Made by a program: the position numbers and the translations under genes. A DNA stretch of 64,000 nt from an uncultured Eggerthella sp. (GTDB taxonomy: Bacteria > Actinomycetota > Coriobacteriia > Coriobacteriales > Eggerthellaceae): the NCBI GenBank assembly GCA_937998355.1, contig CALLDI010000010.1, positions 62,001 through 126,000 of the forward strand. Reading direction: 5' to 3'. The notes below the pieces were generated by a model. That model was not told the DNA's origin. It searched no databases and saw nothing but the letters and a program-made list of their open reading frames with translations. Positions 60,562-64,000 of the stretch are shown in pieces. Position 1 is the first letter of the stretch. Each line of letters starts with the position of its first letter.

Positions 60562-62310
60562 CTAGCTGACGACGGGGCCGCGGACGGAGCGGACCTGCTT
60601 GTAGCGATTCAGAAAGTTCAAGCCATCCTTCAAGGAGTCGAGGCTGACGTCGAATTTCTCGCCAGTCGCGCGGCGTTTCACCTCGACAGAGTTGTTCTTG
60701 AGGCCGCGCTTGCCCACCACGATCTGCGTCGGCCAGCCGATAAGGTCGGCGTCAGCGAACTTCACGCCCGGGCGCTCGTCGCGGTCGTCGATGACGATCT
60801 CAAGATGCGGGAAATTGTCGCGCAGGGTCTGCGCCAGGCGCTGCGCCGTAGGATAGACCTCGTCGTCGCCCACCGTGAGCGGAATGATGCACACGTGAGC
60901 TGGGGCAACAGACGGTGGCCAGATGATGCCGTGCTCGTCGTTGTGCTGCTCGACCACCGCGGCGAGCGTGCGGGTGACGCCCACGCCGTAGCAACCCATG
61001 AGGAAGGGCTGGTCAGTGCCGTCTTCTGCGGAGAACACCGCGCCGAGCGCCTTGGAATACTTGTCGCCCAGCTGGAAGACCTGCGAGACCTCGATGCCAC
61101 GCGCGCCATCGAGTTTGGAGCCGCAATTCGGGCAGATGTCGCCTGGCTTCGCGGTCGAGAAGTCGGCGAACAAGTCGACCTTGAAATCTTCGTCCTGAGC
61201 TGCGCCAACGTAGTGAAAGCCGGCTTCGTTCGCGCCGACCACCCAGCGCTTCACGTCCTCGAGATTACGGTCGGCCGCGACCATGATGCCCTCGGGCAAA
61301 CCGACCGGGCCGATCGAGCCCTTCGGCAGACCCGTGGCCTCGAGCTCTTCGTCGGTGAGCAGCTCGAATCCTTCGAACACGCGGGAGACCTTCAGCTCGT
61401 TGAGCTCGTGATCGCCCGGGATGAACAGCGCGATGACCTGGCCCTTCGCGTCCTTGCCGACCAGGGCTTTCACCGTGGCGGCCTCGTCGATGCCGAGGAA
61501 TTCCGCCAGCGCCGCGATGGTGGTGACGCCCGGCGTGGAGATCTTCTCCATGGTGGTGGCGTCGTACTCGATCGGGCGCGTGATGCATTCCGCGACCTCG
61601 GTGTTCGCCGCATAATCGCAGTTCGGACAGTAAACGAGCTCGGCCTCGCCCGCGTCGGCGAGCGCCATGAATTCGGTCGTGACCTTGCCGCCGATCTGGC
61701 CAGAGTCGGCCTCGACCGGGCGGTAATCGAGCCCGCAACGTTCGCAGATGATGCCGTATGCCTCGCTCATCTGGTCGTATGTTTCCTGGAGCGACTCGGC
61801 GTCGGCGTGGAAGCTGTACGCGTCCTTCATGATGAATTCGCGGCTGCGCAACAGGCCGAAGCGTGGGCGAATTTCGTCGCGGTACTTCGTCTGAATCTGG
61901 TAGAGCGTGCAGGGCAGCTGGCGATAGCTGCGCAGTTCGTTGCGGACGAGCGCCGTGATGAGCTCCTCGTGCGTGGGGCCAAGGCAAAAGCCGTGGTCGT
62001 GGCGGTCGTTCATGCGCATGAGCTCGGGGCCGTAGTCGTCCCAGCGGCCGGACTCGAGCCACAATTCCGCAGGTTGGAGGGCGGGCATGAGGATCTCTTG
62101 CGCGCCCGTGGCGTTCATCTCCTCGCGCACGATGGCCTCGACCTTCGAGAGCACGCGCATGCCCAGCGGCAGGAACGCGTAGATGCCGGAGGCGACCTTG
62201 CGGATCATGCCGGCGCGCATCAGCAGTTTGTGGGACGCGATCTCGGCATCGGCCGGGTCTTCCTTCAGCGTCGGGGCGTACAAGTTGGACATGTAGAGAA
62301 TCTCGCTCAT
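60562..62310 (-). CDS. proS: Proline-tRNA ligase
   Basis: A 582-residue class II synthetase of the bacterial type. Motif 1 region is KVEAIVREEMNATGAQEILMPALQPAELW. Motif 2 is RDEIRPRFGLLRSREFIMKDAYSFH and motif 3 is GCYGVGVTRTLAAVVEQ. The editing (INS) domain lies between (about 240-400, TTIAALAEFLGIDEAATVKALVG), which removes Ala-tRNAPro. The C-terminal anticodon domain ends near SLDSLKDGLNFLNRY. ATG 62310 begins the conserved MSEILYMSNLYAPTLKEDPADAEI; AGAGGA lies upstream. It follows ispG by 309 bp in a well-known gene order. Confidence 0.97.
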   Translation of the reverse strand: MSEILYMSNLYAPTLKEDPADAEIASHKLLMRAGMIRKVASGIYAFLPLGMRVLSKVEAIVREEMNATGAQEILMPALQPAELWLESGRWDDYGPELMRMNDRHDHGFCLGPTHEELITALVRNELRSYRQLPCTLYQIQTKYRDEIRPRFGLLRSREFIMKDAYSFHADAESLQETYDQMSEAYGIICERCGLDYRPVEADSGQIGGKVTTEFMALADAGEAELVYCPNCDYAANTEVAECITRPIEYDATTMEKISTPGVTTIAALAEFLGIDEAATVKALVGKDAKGQVIALFIPGDHELNELKVSRVFEGFELLTDEELEATGLPKGSIGPVGLPEGIMVAADRNLEDVKRWVVGANEAGFHYVGAAQDEDFKVDLFADFSTAKPGDICPNCGSKLDGARGIEVSQVFQLGDKYSKALGAVFSAEDGTDQPFLMGCYGVGVTRTLAAVVEQHNDEHGIIWPPSVAPAHVCIIPLTVGDDEVYPTAQRLAQTLRDNFPHLEIVIDDRDERPGVKFADADLIGWPTQIVVGKRGLKNNSVEVKRRATGEKFDVSLDSLKDGLNFLNRYKQVRSVRGPVVS

Positions 62311-62619
62311 GGGGTGTGTTCCTCTCGTGTGCGTGCTGGGATGTTCGAGTCGTCTGTCGATGAAGCCCGTGAACAGGGTGTTCAGCCTGGCTGTTCGGTC
62401 GTGTGGCCAAGCCCGTGAACAGGGGTTTCGTCGCACGTGACAACGCTTTCGTTCGACTAGATATTGTAGCAGTTGACGCGCGGTTTCGCGCGTCGTTTCG
62501 GTGGGCTCGGCGGTTCGCGAGCGTGGTGCTGGCGCAGGCGTGGTGCTGGCGCGCGGGCAAGTTGCTGATGCTGATACCGAGCTGGCGCGGACCGTGGTCA
62601 GCCAGTCGAACACTGTGCG
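62311..62619. other. Leader region between ispG and proS
   Basis: Two copies of AAGCCCGTGAACAGG (62366-62380 and 62408-62422) lie in the proS leader, separated by a GTTCAGCCTGGCTGTTCGGTC stretch. A TACAAT -10 (62463-62468, minus strand) and a perfect hairpin GACGCGCG-GTTT-CGCGCGTC (62475-62494) are also present. No T-box signature is seen. Confidence 0.45.
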
Positions 62620-63780
62620 TTAAGGCAGGTTCGCGATCTCGGCGAAGAGCTCGTCGACGATGCGGGCCTCGGGAACCTTGCGAATGACCTGCCCACCTGC
62701 GAAGATGACACCCTGGCCGTCGCCGCACGCGACGCCGATATCGGCATCCTTCGCCTCGCCCGGGCCGTTCACCACGCAGCCCATGACCGCCACGCGCAGC
62801 GGGCGTGCCACATCCTGCAATCGGGCTTCGACCTGCTTGGCGAGACCGATAAGGTCCACCTGACAGCGGCCGCATGTGGGACAGCTGATGAGCTCGGGGT
62901 AACGCAGGCGCAGGCCGAGCGAGCCGAGCAACACCCAAGCCGCCTTCACTTCCTCGACCGGGTCGTCCGTGAGCGAGATGCGCATGCTGTCGCCAATGCC
63001 CTCTTCGAGCAGAATGCCCAGGCCGCTGGCGGATTTGATGAGTCCCTGAAAGAGCGTGCCCGCCTCCGTCACACCAATGTGCAGCGGGATGTGCGGCAGC
63101 TCGCGCGAGATGATGCGATAGGTCTCGACGGTGGTGGGAACGTCGTGCGCCTTGGCGGAAACCACCAGGTCAGTGAAGCCTTGCGCCTCGCAGAATTCCA
63201 CGTACTCGCGCGCGGATGCGGCGAGCTTCTGGGGCAGCGTGAGCGTGGCGTCGTCGCGCAGGTGCGCATCGAGCGAGCCGGCGTTCACGCCGATGCGGAT
63301 GGGAATTCCCGCTTGACGTGCGGCTTCGAGCACTGGAACGGTGGCCTCGAGGCCGCCGATGTTGCCTGGGTTGATGCGCAGTTTGGCCGCGCCGCGACGG
63401 GCAGCCTCGATGGCCAGTTCCGCGCTAAAATGGATGTCCGCTACGACGGGCAGTGGCGAGCGCTGGCAGATCTCTTGGAAGAAGTCCAGGTCGGAGGCGT
63501 GCGGGATGGCGATGCGGATGATGTCGCAGCCCGCCTGTGCTACGCGCTCGATCTGTGCGAGGTTCTCCTCGACTGCGGAAAGCGGCAGGTTGAGCATGGA
63601 TTGGACCGCGCACGGCGCTCCCCCGCCGATGGGTACCTGTCCCACATATACGCGGTTGGTGCGGGTGTTGGGGCGGCCCGAATCCGAGGCCGCGTTCGCG
63701 GGCTGTGTAGCGGCGACGTGCGGGTCGTACGGCGCGGCATTCACAGGTTGTTTTCCGAGGTCATTCGGCGTTTCATTCAT
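62620..63780 (-). CDS. ispG: 4-hydroxy-3-methylbut-2-enyl-diphosphate synthase (MEP pathway)
   Basis: A 386-residue FeS enzyme of isoprenoid synthesis. It reduces MEcPP to HMBPP. PIGGGAPCAVQSMLN, then PLPVVADIHF and KLRINPGNIGG form the TIM barrel. LISCPTCGRCQVDL and VMGCVVNGPGEAKDADIGVACGDG supply the cluster cysteines and the C-terminal signature. The N-terminal 40 residues are a poorly conserved extension. ATG 63780 is 6 bp after the rseP stop, so the two are one transcript. Confidence 0.97.
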   Translation of the reverse strand: MNETPNDLGKQPVNAAPYDPHVAATQPANAASDSGRPNTRTNRVYVGQVPIGGGAPCAVQSMLNLPLSAVEENLAQIERVAQAGCDIIRIAIPHASDLDFFQEICQRSPLPVVADIHFSAELAIEAARRGAAKLRINPGNIGGLEATVPVLEAARQAGIPIRIGVNAGSLDAHLRDDATLTLPQKLAASAREYVEFCEAQGFTDLVVSAKAHDVPTTVETYRIISRELPHIPLHIGVTEAGTLFQGLIKSASGLGILLEEGIGDSMRISLTDDPVEEVKAAWVLLGSLGLRLRYPELISCPTCGRCQVDLIGLAKQVEARLQDVARPLRVAVMGCVVNGPGEAKDADIGVACGDGQGVIFAGGQVIRKVPEARIVDELFAEIANLP

Positions 63781-63786
63781 GCGCGC

Positions 63787-64000
63787 CTACCCCCAATTCC
63801 CGAAGATGAAGCGTTGCACATCCTGGTTCACCATGAATATGAAGAACGCGAAGAACAGGCACATGCCCGCCACGCTGAGATAATTCAGCGCGCGGATCGA
63901 GATGTTGCGGCGGCGGATCTTCTGGTAGACCTCGATGACGAAGCGGCCGCCGTCGAGCGGCGGGATGGGCAGCATGTTCGCCAGGCCGAGCGACACCGAC
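63787..64000 (-). CDS. rseP: Site-2 protease RseP/RIP metalloprotease, C-terminal end (partial)
   Basis: The 3' end of a gene that continues beyond the right edge. SVSLGLANMLPIPPLDGGRFVIEVYQKI is the conserved LDGG-type motif of M50 proteases, which provides the third zinc ligand. A last membrane helix (LSVAGMCLFFAFFIFMV) and short tail follow. It cleaves membrane-embedded anti-sigma factors and signal peptide remnants. The order rseP-ispG-proS is conserved in many bacteria. Confidence 0.93.
   Translation of the reverse strand, partial: SVSLGLANMLPIPPLDGGRFVIEVYQKIRRRNISIRALNYLSVAGMCLFFAFFIFMVNQDVQRFIFGNWG

Noticed and set aside
62311..62619. T-box riboswitch before proS
   Set aside because: No T-box bulge consensus and no terminator/antiterminator pair could be found.
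61265..62938. Second long frame over proS and ispG
   Set aside because: Arg/Gly/His-rich shadow composition overlapping two certain enzymes.

Overview
The window looks like the chromosome of a high-GC Gram-positive anaerobe, most likely a gut- or rumen-type member of the Coriobacteriia (Eggerthellaceae-like). This is inference. It rests on the GC-rich coding bias, oleate hydratase, sortase-style tails of the LASTGEE kind, SpaA/fibro-slime/TasA-like surface proteins and a gram-positive LexA box. No rRNA, phage, IS transposase or CRISPR array is visible. One tRNA (Ala-GGC) is present.

Layout. 1-3.2 kb: a truncated MFS transporter, a HigBA toxin-antitoxin pair and a second MFS transporter. 3.2-7.1 kb: oleate hydratase, divergent from an SOS-controlled Y-family polymerase and its small partner. 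7.2-15.6 kb: a sortase-type surface protein, a WYL regulator, a small unknown protein, an NSS sodium symporter, a secreted membrane-anchored protein and an acyltransferase-3-like protein. 15.6-22.3 kb: a methyltransferase plus a complete nickel/peptide-type ABC importer (B, C, A, D, E), with a NikR-like dyad upstream. 22.8-26.4 kb: a solitary UvrA-like ATPase and a RelB-PIN toxin-antitoxin pair. 26.4-31 kb: a 1519-residue adhesin. 31.6-34 kb: a MerR regulator and the efflux pump it probably controls. 34.4-38.5 kb: a five-gene surface-fibre operon in which one TasA-like gene is frameshifted. 38.8-44.5 kb: an O-antigen-ligase-like polymerase, an amidase and a hybrid histidine kinase. 44.7-47.7 kb: an adenylating enzyme, a GNAT and an esterase in one operon preceded by 16-bp direct repeats. 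48-57.4 kb: a membrane-anchored extracytoplasmic protein, a RhaD-like aldolase, an old yellow enzyme operon, a long coiled-coil surface protein, tRNA-Ala and a small unknown. 57.4-58.8 kb: a gene-free AT-rich stretch rich in hairpins. 58.8-64 kb: a U32 family protein, then proS, ispG and the 3' end of rseP in the order common in actinobacteria and firmicutes.

The most unusual feature is a family of about 200-bp non-coding elements, seven near-complete copies in 64 kb. Each has imperfect terminal inverted repeats of about 50 bp around the mini-hairpin TGCGTTCGTACGCA, and several share a central CGACCTGGGGTTTT motif. Every copy lies just beyond the 3' end of a gene, sometimes only about 10 bp from the stop codon. 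I do not recognise the family. A second theme is minisatellites with periods of 14, 15, 16, 24, 29, 33 and 69 bp, found both in leaders and promoters and in frame inside enzyme genes, where they lengthen loops.

Functionally the region combines a large surface-display programme (at least nine exported proteins, with no sortase or pilin-specific signal peptidase in the window), metal or peptide uptake, drug and stress defence (MFS, MerR, UvrA-like, SOS polymerase, toxin-antitoxin pairs) and a small housekeeping block at the right edge.
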